The position numbers were made by a program, and so were the translations under genes. From positions 15,368,123-15,432,122 of the forward strand of contig NC_135172.1 of the NCBI RefSeq assembly GCF_041146795.1: a DNA stretch of 64,000 bases, written 5' to 3'. The notes beneath the pieces are model-generated. The model made no database searches. It was not told the origin of the DNA and saw only the letters and a list, made by a program, of their open reading frames with translations. Below are positions 32,201 through 50,729 of the stretch, one piece after another. Within the stretch, counting starts at the first letter, position 1; each line of letters starts with the position of its first letter. This DNA is from Maylandia zebra (lineage: Eukaryota > Chordata > Actinopteri > Cichliformes > Cichlidae).

Positions 32201-35200
32201 AAGTCTTGCGTTTTGTTCAGATTAACGCTAACAAACTTAACAAGCTCTGCTGCCATGTTCTCTTTAGAGAGAATAGCCTTTCTCCTGGCAAAGCTTCCAA
32301 ACAAGCAATACTTGTTGAGTCTTTTTCTAATTTTACTGTCGTGAACTTTTAACATGCCTGAGGTGCAAACTGCCGAACGTGTATCTGTATGATACCGCTG
32401 GGAGCAGACATCCTAAAATGTACTTGTTTACAAGGGGCGTCCTTATAAACAGAAGAAAGCTGTTTTCAGATGATTTTTATGCTTTTTCAGAAATAAAGAA
32501 TGATGACAAAATTAAGACTAATATTACCATAAATGCTTAAACCTGGTTTCTCATTTGTTGTTTTTGTTTTAATATTATGTCTTTACTTGCCTTTGTGTAT
32601 TCATGTCATGCCATGTGTTTTATTCATCCTTCATCACTGAACCCCAGCAATAATAATGGATTGGATTTATATAGCGCTTTTCAAGGCACCCAAAGCGCTT
32701 TACAATGCCACTATTCATCCATTCGTGCATTCACACACTGGTGGAGGTAAGCTATGGTTGTAGCCACAGCTGCCCTGGGGCAGACTGACAGAACCTCTGG
32801 CCAACACCAGTAGGCGGTAGGGTAAAGTGTCTTGCCCAAGGACACAACGACCAGGACAGAGAGCCCGGGGATCGAACCAGCGACCTTCCGGTTACAGATA
32901 CGCAACAATGTGGGAAGTTGCACTTGCTAATTTATTATTTGTAACTTTTTGATTCGGCGTCCCTCTATGTGAGAGGTGGCTCGTTTGTGTGATTGACTTG
33001 GAGAGTATTTCCTGTTAATCATTCAGTAGTTCTGTCTTGACAAAAAGATCTTAATCTTAAAGAGACTTCCTGAATGAATAAACGTCAACTCACTATCTGC
33101 TGCAACACAGTGATGCATAAGTATCTAGAAAACAGCAGGAAATATATTGTTTGTATTGGAGTAAACATGGTTGCACTGTAGAGAATGCAGCCTGATTATA
33201 TGTGTGTAACAAGTGATGCCGTGCTATTATAATACCTATGCACCTTAATGCAGATAAAGCAGGGTTATAAACCTAGGCCTGGATTGTCTTTAGCTTTCTT
33301 CTGGGAATTTATAAATGTAGGGGAGACCGGGAATAGTTGTAACGTGGGTCAGTTGTAACACTTCCAATTTCTCCAATCAGGGCTAAGTTTCAAATGATGT
33401 GACTCATCCTGTGCATGCCCAATTCAGTTCTGCTATCACACGTGAAAAATCAGCACATTTTGTCAAACACAGACAATTTAACATGAAAAAAAGTCATTTG
33501 TATGGCAAAAAGTAAGTTTTTCTACTTTATTTCAATTTGTGATAGCATTATCTGCTTTGCAGTTAAACTCATCAAACTTAAATTATGTTATTTGTATGTC
33601 TATGGGGATATATTCTGTGTAAGTCTTTAGTGCTAATGTTTTAGCCGTTGGCTGTAATGTTAGCTAGTTCATGGCTATAGGAGTCTGGGTCAGTTGTAAC
33701 AGCAACAGTCTGGGTTAGTTGTAACAATAATGCAGATGTTACAACTTGCCACACTATTACTTTAACTGATATTAAACAAGTTGGGGCAACGACATCAGCA
33801 GAGAGAGGTTCACTGGTCGCATTTATATATGCGGTTAATGCCATTGGCAACACAATTCCTCCACTGTTTGTGTTCCCACATTATGCAGACCTCTGTGTCA
33901 GAGATGGACCAGTAGGAAGTATTGGTAGTGGAAATAAGTCAGGATGGGTGCAAGAAACAGATTCCCTCATCTTTCTGAAGCACTTTGCAAACCACACCAA
34001 GGTAAGCCAGGATAAAAAGTAATGGAATTGCGATGCTGGTGAACAACTACATTTTTTCAGCTTCATTGTTATGTTCAAAATTGGTGCAAGAGTTGTAAGT
34101 TATAATGCCCACTGAGCCAATGAGGCCAAACTCAAGGAAGACCAACCAAAATTAATGATATATTCAGTTGCAGAAAATTCCATAATATGTTCAAAAGCTA
34201 GATTTCTGCATTCTGTCACACACACACATAGCTACATAAATGGATGTAAGTGCATTCATGTGTTGAATAAACAAAGATTACATGTTAATGTTTTGTTAGT
34301 ACCCTTATTTCATTGTGTTACATTTCACCCCAGGATATGTTACAACTAACCCAGACTATGGGGTTAATTGCAACATTTCACTCTTTGTGTTTGAGACCAT
34401 ACCATGCAATGGGTAATTGTGCTGCAGAGAAAATAGCTGCACTATTTAATAGCAGAGACATGTAAATACTTTGCATTACATTTTGAATCCACTACCTTAA
34501 AAGAGCTTCAATTTACAGACAGAAATGTCAAAAATGTTACAACTATCCCCGGTCTCCCCTACTTAAACTTTTTTTTTTTTACAAAATAATCTTTAGCAGA
34601 TGGGTTTGCAATACTTCAACACCTATTGTTTCTGAAGGAGAATCAGTAAATATGGGGGTCCAACTTTGGCGTATCCCATTTGACACTTTACAAGCTCCAT
34701 ATTTGTATTATTTAACTGTAAAATAGCTTCACATAACAGTTCAAAATAATCTTTCATTATCCTACACTTGATGTAGTCCCTCAGCTCATACCATGATTGA
34801 CTGATTGTGCATAAGATGACCATATTAAAGCTACCCCTTCTCCAATGCCTCATACACCTTTATATCAAGCACACGGGGATTACCTGCAGGTGTACTGACC
34901 CCATTATTCGAAGCTTTTTTTGTGTTTATGAGAATCCACCCTGTTAAAACTATATAGACAGAAAATAACCCCCCAAAAACATGGGATCCCGTTTAAAACA
35001 AGTGCGATCACAGTAAGAAACCAGCAGTTTTTGTTTGAATGAAGCAAACACACCTGCTCTGAGAACTCAGCCACCAATATGAAGTCTCTGTGAAACTGTG
35101 CTGCTGTGCTCCAGGGATGAGAAGAGGGGAAGCGAGGGACAGAGAGCTCTTCAGGTAGACCCTGAGCCTCCTGCTCGTCTTCCTCTCCCCCAAAGCCTTC

Positions 35201-35239
35201 CGTGCTGGTGAAGGCCAGCAGGTCCGGTGACCCGATCAT
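26256..35239 (-). CDS. smcr8: SMCR8, DENN-domain partner of C9orf72
   Basis: SMCR8 pairs with C9orf72 and WDR41 in a DENN-domain complex acting on small GTPases in autophagy and lysosome signalling. Coding exons, 5' to 3' on the minus strand: 35239-35054, 31397-30985, 29942-29209, 28805-28344, 28007-27506, 26694-26256. They join in phase to 911 residues (human about 937). The N-terminus holds FHRDFILVAEFSEQVGPSPV and FDLNHFSVRIMSVDYQAS; FAYVHHLTLYDLEARG and RPFCMAYVCSDQ follow, all near-identical to vertebrate SMCR8 and part of its longin/DENN module. Acidic, Ser/Thr-rich linkers fill exons 3 and 4; exons 5 and 6 form the C-terminal DENN part (RRKAGLRALRFIKHN). The start is the conserved MIGSPDLLAF. 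Introns carry a pogo-like element and a Tc1-like fossil. It runs tail to tail with the SIMC1-like gene. Confidence 0.95.
27839..27873. other. Perfect 14-bp inverted repeat within SMCR8 exon 5
   Basis: CTGCTGAGTGTTGA and its exact complement are separated by seven bases inside coding sequence (residues around LLSVDEESTLSS). The SMCR8 mRNA could form this hairpin. Confidence 0.85.
29943..30984. other. SMCR8 second intron
   Basis: About 1 kb of intron with a perfect hairpin at 30093-30130 and no recognised transposon. Confidence 0.5.
30093..30130. other. Perfect 15-bp hairpin in an SMCR8 intron
   Basis: TTCAAGCACCCCACT at 30093-30107 pairs exactly with 30116-30130 across an 8-base loop. The flanks do not extend the pairing, so a microRNA precursor is unlikely. 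Confidence 0.85.
31605..32500 (-). mobile_element. Tc1-like transposon fossil in an SMCR8 intron
   Basis: The left end ACAGTCATGAGAAAAACTCA and inner phrases (GTTGTAGATTTGCAGCTGTG, CCACCGTGCTTAACAGTTAG, TTTAGAGAGAATAGCCTTTC) belong to a well-known teleost Tc1-like family, with the transposase on the minus strand. It is decayed by stops and deletions, and the right end is approximate. The copy at 54210-54725 is of the same family. Confidence 0.82.
32655..32915. repeat. High-copy fish interspersed repeat (SINE-like or LINE tail)
   Basis: TTTATATAGCGCTTTTCAAG, TGCCCTGGGGCAGACTGACA, GTGTCTTGCCCAAGGACACA and GGGGATCGAACCAGCGACCT form a familiar teleost repeat. No RT is present. The last motif resembles a tRNA T-arm, but I see no full A/B box pair, so I leave the class open. 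Confidence 0.6.
33320..34559 (+). mobile_element. pogo-like DNA transposon, mostly non-coding, complete ends
   Basis: The 1240-bp element is bounded by TA on both sides (33318-33319 and 34560-34561). Its terminal inverted repeats begin GGGGAGACCGGGAATAGTTG and close with the complement. A motif of the form GGGTCAGTTGTAAC recurs at 33346, 33687 and 33711 and, inverted, near 33738, 34330 and 34540, so it is both terminal and internal. A short frame at about 33757-34017 encodes a DDE_1-type transposase piece (KQVGATTSAERGSLV, then AIGNTIPPLFVFP, then GSGNKSGWVQETD), typical of pogo/Tigger-like transposases. Most of the transposase is missing, so this copy is not autonomous. It lies in the first intron of SMCR8, opposite to the gene's strand. 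Confidence 0.85.
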
Positions 35240-36424
35240 CTTGACTCGGTGAAGGGTCAGCCCCCAGGAGGGTATCAGCGAGTACCTTTGATCTACTCCG
35301 CAGGGGAGGAAGAGTAGGCTACGGGCTCAAACACCGCCATGTCGCGGTGCCGCCCAGCCTACAGTCCGTGAGTCAGCTGTTCACACGGGACCCAACAACA
35401 ACCGCCGCTACCAAGGAGGCAAAAAATAAATAAAAACAGTTGCGCAATTTTTTGTTGCAACAAAACTATAATGTTATTGAAAGTTAACCAGATTGAAACT
35501 TCAATGTGGGTCCTCCTAACCACTGCGTTTCAGCGCAAACAAGCGGCGTTTCCACAAACACGCAGCACAGAAAAGTCGACGGAGAAGCGAAAGTTCCCTG
35601 CGGGCTCAAGTAACACGGTTTGCTGACCTTCTCCCGGGATACGTGTTCCTCTTTTTCTCGCAATTAGCAAGCTAACTTTGAGTCTAAAACATGTGCCTCG
35701 CTGTCACATATCTGACCTGTGCCTCTTTGCAAATATTTAACCTTGTGACGGGCAGCCGCAGGGAGAGACGCCGAGACGCTCCCGTTCCTTGAGACGTCAA
35801 AGTGGGTGCTTTTAATGTGAAGCCCCGCGGGAGGTCCGCACTGCAGCAAGACTCGATAATGAACACTTCCGGTCACTGGTTTCAACTCAAGAGGGCACTT
35901 ACAGACAAATACAAGCTGCAAAATAAACTCACGTGTTCATGAAGCTTGTCATTATCGGTGTGTGGTACAGTGTTGATTTAACGCTCTGATTGTTTTAAAG
36001 CCTGAATTATATTATACTAACCAGTCATTTTATTTATCTGTTGAGTTTATTTTAATGGAAGCACACTTTTTTTACTTAACATGTCTACACAATAATGCAG
36101 TGTCTTTTGTTGTACTGTCTACTGCGTTTTTTGTGTGTCTTTGATATTTGGCTGGTTTTAGCCAAATTTTGTTTTCTAATTTTGTGTATTTGTCAAAGGA
36201 CTTAAAGGTCTTACATAAATAATGTTTATCACTATTATTACTCTAGTTAATTGCATCACACTACACCCAACACAAAACACGGCTGAATCTGAACAATAAA
36301 ACTAAGACATTGCATTAGGTTTAGAAAAGTATACGTAGAAATTAAAATAGAAGTCAGCTTGCTCATATTAGAAATACTACCTTAAAAACAGAGGATCGAC
36401 ACTTAATTTGACTGAAGTAGTTCA
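35240..36424. other. SMCR8 5' flank and promoter region
   Basis: The 600 bases upstream of the SMCR8 start are CpG- and GC-rich relative to the neighbourhood, with an ETS-like CACTTCCGG at 35864-35872. Beyond about 35940 the sequence turns AT-rich. No gene is seen. Confidence 0.4.
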
Positions 36425-36850
36425 GCCTACAGAAACCCTGTTAGAATATATTTGTTTTTTAATCCTATTAAGTTCAGGTTCTTTTGGCACCAAATCTTAG
36501 AAACAGTTCCTACCACAGGAAAACCCTAACAATCAGATGACCCCTTATGAACAAGTACTTGGCAACAGTGGAAAAGAAAACCTGCCTTTTAAAAGGAAGT
36601 TGGTTAAAAACACAGCATAGCTTTATGCTGCATAACTAATGGAGAGTTGTTTCTCAATTTTATCAAAAAGACCATATGAACCTGAAATAAGTCTGTAGTT
36701 TGAAAGCAAAGTGCTGTGTTGGGGTGATATGGTACTATGAGGTCTTTAAGGCATGATGGGACCTGATTATTTTATATGTGGAAAAGGATGTTCAATTCGT
36801 TTCTGGATTTAACAAAGAAACGAATGAAATAAAAGACAGGTTAATACATA
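36425..36850 (-). repeat. High-copy fish repeat, second decayed copy
   Basis: It shares GGGGTGATATGGTACTA, GAGGTCTTTAAGGC and GGGACCTGATTATTTTATAT with the copy at 21900-22500, but with more changes and deletions. Confidence 0.6.
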
Positions 36851-38056
36851 AGAGCATGTCAAATTATTTCAAAGGACACCTGTTATGTTTATTTCCAGCT
36901 CCATATTTTTATTGTTTTACTGGAGCAGCTTTGCATAACACACAGGTCAAAATGATCTTTATTTAATTTTTTCTGGGCACTGGTGCCGCCTCCAAGTTCA
37001 TCCCTCTTTAGTCCCTTATCCTTTAAATCCACCTTTCTCTTAAACCAACTTTCTTCTGAGGCTGCTCCTCACAAACATAGGGTTTGAACCACAGGTGAGT
37101 GGGCTTCAGTGCTCACAGCTCGCTGAATGAATATATTGTAAGAGGCCTAACAAGCAATGGTTTGAGGTACCCCCATGACTCATTTGAAATTCACAATACA
37201 TGCCACCTTATAGGTTCATAAACGTAAAACACTTTTTAATGTAACAAAGTTACAGGAATCTAAATAAAAGCTTTTCATTTTTATTTGCAGTTTTGCTGTT
37301 CACTCACAGAAAAACTATTTCTCTTACGACCATCAAAGCACACAATTAAAATATTCCCACCACATTCACTCTGTATTTAAAAAAAAAAACTGCATAAAAT
37401 CATTAGGAAGGTTCAAAGCATAATTTAAAGGGTTATTATACCCAGAAACGACTCACAACAGACAGATGACTAAACAAGACAAAGAAAAATGCTCAGCACT
37501 TCAAACCATCATTATATTTAAATGTTCACAATGAGTTAAATAAGCCCAACTCAGATACACTGGATAGTGCAGCAACAGCTGGTGGTTTTCATCATGTTAT
37601 TATTGATCTGCATAGAGAACATTTCAGTGATCTAAGAAGATGATTCGGGGCACACACCGTTAATCAGAGGATAAAGGAACAAGCCATTCTCCTCTTCTGC
37701 TGTTGATATATTGAGCTGTGTAATTGGGAAAGATACCACACAAATCTAAAGGTCTGACACACCATTTCAGACATCCTGACAAATATTTTTTCAACTCTTT
37801 GCCTGTCTCTTTTCCTCAGAGTGCCTTGTTTAGCCTGATTGGCAAATCTGCAGCCTCCTTGTAACGTCTCCTCCACCAGCGTAGACATCAAACCATGGTG
37901 CCTGCCATTATGCCACAGCAACTGTGCCCTTTTCATTTGTGTCAAATATGGAGGCGCTAGACAAGGAGCCTTGAACCAGACATCACAGATAAGATTATTC
38001 CTTTGATCTCTGCATGTCAGAGCTTGAGAGAACTGACATGCTGTGGGTGTGCAGCG
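36851..38056. other. Spacer, probably including the MIEF2 3' UTR
   Basis: AT-rich sequence downstream of MIEF2. The UTR end is unclear: reverse-strand AATAAA motifs exist near 36958 and 37275. No coding region is supported. Confidence 0.4.
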
Positions 38057-41328
<3,272 letters not shown>

Positions 41329-44300
41329 CTTCTCCTTTTTCGTGGTCAGCCTTTGGAAAAGGAGACGGCATGCATTTGGAAGAGCAGAAGGCAACACAAG
41401 ATATGACTGACTGTCAGATGGAAAACAACATTTTGGGGGTTTCTCTTCGTTTAGAAATAATTGTATGCAACAGCACTCTAAAGTGTTGAAGTCTGAATAA
41501 TTCATGAAAGTGGAATAGTGTGCACAGCAACATTTCTATTTAATATGATGAATAACTTCACACACATCGAGCAGAGTATTCTTCAAAGATGTGTGGACAC
41601 ATTAAAGAAATAAACTGAAGCTTTTATACCTTGAATGAAGGGCTTGGTTCTTAATCTTTCAGCACTCTTTATGTCAATACTTCTACGAGCCACAGAGTAT
41701 TTCTTAGAATGACAAAACCTGCTCTCATCTTTCTTAAAGCAGCATCCCTTCCCAGTTAAAGAATAACTAAACATGTCAGAAAGTGCTGGCAGAAACAGTG
41801 TTACATAAACAAACATGGCTATTATTGTTAGCGGGAATCCTGACAGCTCAGTTTTGACATGCTTCAGAATTGTCACTGAGTTAATAGTGATGTAGTTACA
41901 TGAAGAGAGCTTCACAGACTGGTGTAGCTGACTACACCATTCAGGGCTCTGCTCACTGCTTTAGTATCAGGAACTAAATATGTCTGCAACGGTTGCCTTG
42001 AATATGGTGCAACTAAGGTCATATTTTAGACCTGAAACAGCCACAATAAAGGTTCTGTTTAAAAAAAAAAGTAAGGATCAATGTCTGACATGCATTCGCC
42101 TAACTGGGCTTGATACAACGATATTCCTTTCTTTTTTCTTTCATAGCTAGGTGTTATAGAAAGGCAAGCTAATTTAAAGCAGACTTTTGTGTCATGGTCT
42201 TTTTCCACAGGTGTAATCAATCCCATTAATTGCGCTCCTAAGCTCATTACAGTACACCAGCCCTTACTGATGACACCTGGGATTTTCCTGTTGTGACACA
42301 TCAGTCTGTTGGTAAAACATCCCTCCCACTATGAGGTCTATGATCCAGTGCACTGCAAAACTTCAGTTAAGGAGCTTGTTTAAGCTGATTGTAAGCTTCT
42401 ATAACTGAACATGACAGTGATAGAAATGTATTTTTAGTTTGTACAAAGCCGAAAGTTTGTTGAGCTTATTGCGTTTAGCTCCAGATGCCTGATATCCACA
42501 AATAGCTATAAGATATTACTCAAAACCATTTCAAACAACTCTGTGTCCTCGCTCCCTGCAAGAGGCACAGGGTCCCAAAACCAAAGGAGCGCTCTATTTA
42601 TAGACCCGGTGCATCCCTGAGTCATCTAGTTACAGCACATACAGCATGGAGGTGTCACTTTGACTATCAGAACAGAGGTCACTGTTCTGTTACCATCAGG
42701 TCAATACTTACATCAATATCCTGATTGCTGTCACAATAGTGCTTAATTATACCACCGCATTCAAACTGCTAATTTAAGCGTGAAAAAATATTATTTATTT
42801 TTATATATATATATATATTACAGACACATTAGCACCACCATCAGCAGCAGCAGGATATCCTACTAGACTTCAACTGACAGAGGACAGGCAGCGCTCCGTC
42901 TTTGCCGACATTCAAAAACAAAAACAAACTCTACATTTAATAGCTGTGAGTGTGTGTGAATGGGAGGTTGTAAAGTTTTATTTTTGCCATTTTCACTTTA
43001 AAGCACTGCAAACCTGCACAGATTCTTAGGTTTTTATCTTAATATATATATAAACCTGCCATTGCCATTATATATGACACTAACAAAGACATTATACAAA
43101 TAAAATGCAATTTTCTTCTTTTCCATCTGTGTGATAGATTACTGACCAAATACTAAACATATCACATGGCAAATGTAGAAAGGGCAAAGTTAGACTTCTC
43201 CCACAGGATTAAAGGATTTGCAGTTTATCCTGCTGACTGGACTGCCAGTATGTTCACCGTAAGAGTACTGTGGAAAAGTTTCTAATGTTAATTGACTTCA
43301 TAATAAGAGTAGTAAACTGAAAAGAAAAAATCTTGGTGTGCTGATCTTTTGCCCTTAAAACAAGCCTTCAAGATATTTGGCATTTTGGAGAATTCTTCTG
43401 AATGTTTAATTTCTCTCAGAGTCAACTGTCTTTACATGAATCCAAGATGCTCTGATTCTGCTGCTTGCTAAAGAGAGTTCTTTGCCTGTTTTCATGTGAT
43501 ATCACGATGCAGAACAGTGCAATGCGTTCTCAGCATTTCACTGACAATGTGTTTGGACCAAATTAGTCAAGTTTGCAGAATGTGGCTCCAGACTTTGAGG
43601 AACCTTAACCATGCTTAAGGTTTGATTAACCCCCTGTTTAGTCCGTTTCTTTTATCTGTCTCTTGGTGCTTTTGAGAAAGAGTGTGGAAAGCAGGTCATG
43701 ACAGAAGCATATGGTGTTGTTTCAACTTTTCTTACTCCTCTTTAACTCTCCTCTTCAGAAACAACTTTTAGAGTCTGCTAATCACTCACCTAGTTTTATC
43801 TGTTTTGTTATCTTGTTTCTGTTTTTACCTCCAAATAATATTATATTATTGCGGTTACTGCTTTAGTCATGCTCTGGGTTATATCCAAACGAACTAATTG
43901 CTTGCATAACTGGTCCTTTAACAGCCTCCAAATACATTGCTGAGGCATTTTTCCAAAGGGAGACTTGGAAATTTAAGAGAGGAGACTTCAATTAAGTGTT
44001 TCTGTGAAACATCTGGAATCACTCAAACTTTTGAAGGTCTCACTACTAACGAGTTGTGACAGTATTTTAGCGCCGACCTCCCCTCTCATCTCTAGCCTTA
44101 CAAAAACAGTCGAAAAATACGTCGACGGAAACGAGTAACATACTGACAGACAGTAAAGTTACACAGCTGTCCGAATAACAACGCAGACAAAAACAAAGCG
44201 TTTCTCATTGTTAGCAGCTAGCCAGCTGGTTAGCCTTGTTAGCAGTCCATTATATAAGTTATCTCTCCACCCTCCTGATAAATATGCTTACCACTCAGTG

Positions 44301-45159
44301 CGAAGAAAATGTGATATTCAGGTTCAGAACCATTGGAGTTTGACAGAACACGTCTTTTGATGCTTTTTTGGCAAATAAAAAAAGCCTGTCGACTGTCGTT
44401 TGCTGCCATAAGTATGCCATAAACAGTAGCTAACAGCTGGTGGCTTCTTCGTCTTTTTTTAAAATTTCGGATGATAATCATCGTTAAAGGTGCATTAGCG
44501 CCCCCTGGTGACGCTCTGGCACAACAGACCTTCAATAACTGTCCGGCTCTCTTCTGTACAGTTGTTCTAACTAATCGGGTTATTTCTATACATTTATCTG
44601 AATTTCCAAAAATAATGTAACAAATACATATATACACACATACATATATATATGTGGGCAGCTTTTTTCCTTTTTGTGGTTCTCCCTTTAAGTTAAATCA
44701 TCACTTAATAATTAACTATTCCAAAGCTATAAGATGAGATTTCAGTGAAGATGAAAGTTCTCTCCTACTCAAAGTGGCTGACAAGAAAGAAGGTTTTTAG
44801 GCTTTTCAGCAAGCCTTCACTGAAGTTAAATTTCATCAGTTCAACATAGTCTAAAAACATAAACAGCTCATTTGGATCAGATGTTAAATTCAGCAGCAGT
44901 TTGTAGAGGAAACTTTAGATGAATACCCTGACTTAGTTCATGAGGTGGAGCTTGTGAGGAAACTGCTTACGTCAGCTTTCTGCTTTGAAATGATAAAATG
45001 GGAGTACTCTAGATTGAAGTTTCCAGAAGAAATTGTATTTCTGATACCACAGAATCAGACCATTTAAAAAAAAAGTTCATAACTGCATTTGTTTAGCAGT
45101 TTGCAGTGGCTGGAAAGTTTGCAGTAAATTGTAGTGCTATATGTTTCAGCTTCTCGATC
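41329..45159. other. Spacer between MIEF2 and ALKBH5
   Basis: About 3.8 kb, mostly AT-rich, with a (TA)n tract near 42802-42818. It likely holds the MIEF2 promoter and any non-coding first exon, perhaps near 44100-44420 where CpG density rises; I could not define one. ORFs here are short and lack motifs. Confidence 0.4.
44497..44510 (-). promoter_or_regulatory. CTCF-like site upstream of MIEF2
   Basis: AGCGCCCCCTGGTG is the reverse complement of a good CTCF core (CACCAGGGGGCGCT). It lies between the MIEF2 and ALKBH5 genes. Confidence 0.4.
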
Positions 45160-45250
45160 ATGGCTAAAGCACTTCTGGATGGATGCAAACTGCATTTCGT
45201 TGCCCTGTACCTGTGCAATGACAATAAAGTTGAATTCTATTCTATTCTTA
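45160..45250 (+). repeat. LINE 3'-tail fragment
   Basis: TGCATTTCGTTGCCCTGTAC, then GTGCAATGACAATAAAGTTG and a TTCTA-repeat tail: the same type of LINE end as at 5160. Confidence 0.6.
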
Positions 45251-45381
45251 CTGATATTAGATATAAAATAAGATTTCTCAATAGATCATTTAATCTCAAA
45301 TTCTGCACTTAAAAATGTAACAAATACATATTTATCAGTATGGCAGGCAGAATAAATAGACTCGGGAGAGGCAAATTCAGC

Positions 45382-45387
45382 TTTATT
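45382..45387 (-). terminator. Probable ALKBH5 polyadenylation signal
   Basis: TTTATT on the plus strand reads AATAAA on the minus strand, about 1.4 kb past the ALKBH5 stop. The distance fits a long 3' UTR. Nearer alternatives cannot be excluded. Confidence 0.4.
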
Positions 45388-46431
45388 TCATTTAGCGAGG
45401 ACCTTTGTCAGTCAAAACAAATGACAACTAAAAACCCATGAAACCATTTTATGCTCCTTCACTGTCCACACAATCATTTCAACTTTAGCCGAGCTACACA
45501 GAGCCATGAACACCCCACGTCCTGTTTTTAGAAAGCAATTTCTCCTCTGAACCAAGGTTATTTTTGCTCATATGTAACTCCATACTAAGCAGTCATCTAA
45601 TGAGTACCTCTGCCAAACATGGTTGACTGGAAGCAAGCAACAAATTTATGTTTACACAGCAAACCGCAAGGAAATTGTTTCTGCTCAGACCCAAACTAAA
45701 CAGGACTTAATGGAGGTCATTCTGCTCAAATTAAAGTTCTGACTGACCCCAATTTCACCTTATTTAAAAGAAAAAAAAATTTAGATCTAGCACAGGACAG
45801 CAACAACGTCAGAATGAAACAGGAGTGTAAAACAAGACCTGAGTTTTTCCATTGCTCCTGAAATGGTGCATCACTCCAGCTGACAGACCAGCAACAGAAG
45901 CCATGCGGCCGAGTTGAATCGTAAAACAGAAATCCAGGTTTCACGTCTGCTGCAACTTAAAACTGCAAAATGGAGGCTAAAGTGAACTGAGTGAAGTTAC
46001 AGGTCAGAAACGTAGGTGCTAAAACTCAAACGCTCCATAAAAGTCCTCCAATCAAACACTATATAAACATATTGTACATTATAACAAGTTAGATTACAGC
46101 CCAGGGTTTCCTTTTTACAAGTCCATACTCCTTTCAGCTCTCAAGGTCTGTACATCTTGGTTACAAAAAAAAAAACAAAACATGCCAGTTTTAGGTATCT
46201 ATGAACATACAAACAAAAAGTTTCATTTAACTGAACAGTTTATCAACAGAGCCTAACTGTAGTGAATAACTCCAAGTGCTGTAATAAGTAGCAGAGATGT
46301 AAGCTTTGTCTGCCAAAAACTAATCCACTCAAATCAAAAAGCAACAGTATGATAACTGCCCTCCCTGTGCCAAACTGAAACAAAAGGAGCAAGTTTGAAT
46401 GAACAAATAATATAATACTGAAATATAATAA

Positions 46432-46752
46432 TCAGCCATAACATTAAAACCACCTGCTCAAAACGGTGCAGGCCGCACTCAGTGTTGCCAAAACAGATTT
46501 GACCTATCATGCCATAGGGGTAGGGGTGTCTCTGATGGCGCTGTGATGCTAGCAGCAGATTCTTTGGCTGCCTGTGTGTCCTGCTAAGATGTTTTCCTCA
46601 TTGGTGTTTGTCCTGCTGTGCTCCAGTGTTTAGCTGGCCAGAGTAACTTTGACATGAACGCCAGGGCCCCGAGGATTCAAACGACGCTGTTCTGTAATGA
46701 GATCATCCTGTTCACCTGTCAGTAGTTTTCATGTTGTGGCTGATGGGCTTAC
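46432..46752 (-). mobile_element. Tc1-like fossil, likely inside the ALKBH5 3' UTR
   Basis: It starts CAGCCATAACATTAAAACCA and ends near CATGTTGTGGCTGATGGGCT, the two ends of a third well-known fish Tc1-like family (transposase minus strand), with GCCAAAACAG and ACATGAACGCCAGGGCCC inside. Most of the middle is deleted. The right edge is about 50 bases past the ALKBH5 stop. Confidence 0.8.
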
Positions 46753-46800
46753 ATTAAAAAAAAACAACAACAACCAGATATTCACATGTGAAAGGAGTCC

Positions 46801-50279
<3,479 letters not shown>

Positions 50280-50300
50280 AATTGTTTTTAAAAACCCTGA

Positions 50301-50306
50301 TTTATT
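50301..50306 (-). terminator. Probable MYO15A polyadenylation signal
   Basis: The minus strand reads AATAAA about 425 bases past the MYO15A stop, which would give a moderate 3' UTR. Confidence 0.4.
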
Positions 50307-50729
50307 GTGATTTATATATAATGTTTCTTGTTTTGATTTTTTTTAACAAAATGGGCATTATCAAGGGCTGAATATAACAATAAAGAGTACAGTCAACTGT
50401 ACTTATAAAAAAATATAAAACATGTAGCCTATCAGTTATAAAACTTTGTGAAGACACGACACCGGCCCTGCAAAGCCTCCCCACATTTCATTTACAGCTT
50501 CTGTACACATAAAACAGTTAAGTGCAATTATTAATGAGTCACACAGATAGAAAAACAGGAAATTCGTCCAGTATTGAGATCCATTCTTGTTCTGCACTCA
50601 TAGAAAGTGACCTCACATTTGTGTGTGCGAGATACATATAGCAAACACCTTAAGCTGAGAAGAGGTAGGCTATTTATGAAGGTCTCATGTACATTAGCGA
50701 GAGCATGTGCACTCGTGAAAGTTTGTGCG

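Noticed and set aside
32711-32923. Possible tRNA-like gene near a GGATCGAACC motif
   Set aside because: Only a T-arm-like motif is seen, no complete cloverleaf or A box at the right distance; part of a dispersed repeat.
32655-34559. Retroviral or LTR element in the SMCR8 intron
   Set aside because: No LTRs, no gag or pol motifs; the termini are short inverted repeats with TA flanks and the code is DDE_1 transposase.
44239-44637. 132-residue minus-strand ORF as a gene upstream of MIEF2
   Set aside because: No recognised domain, and the composition is not convincing; more likely non-coding first-exon or promoter sequence.
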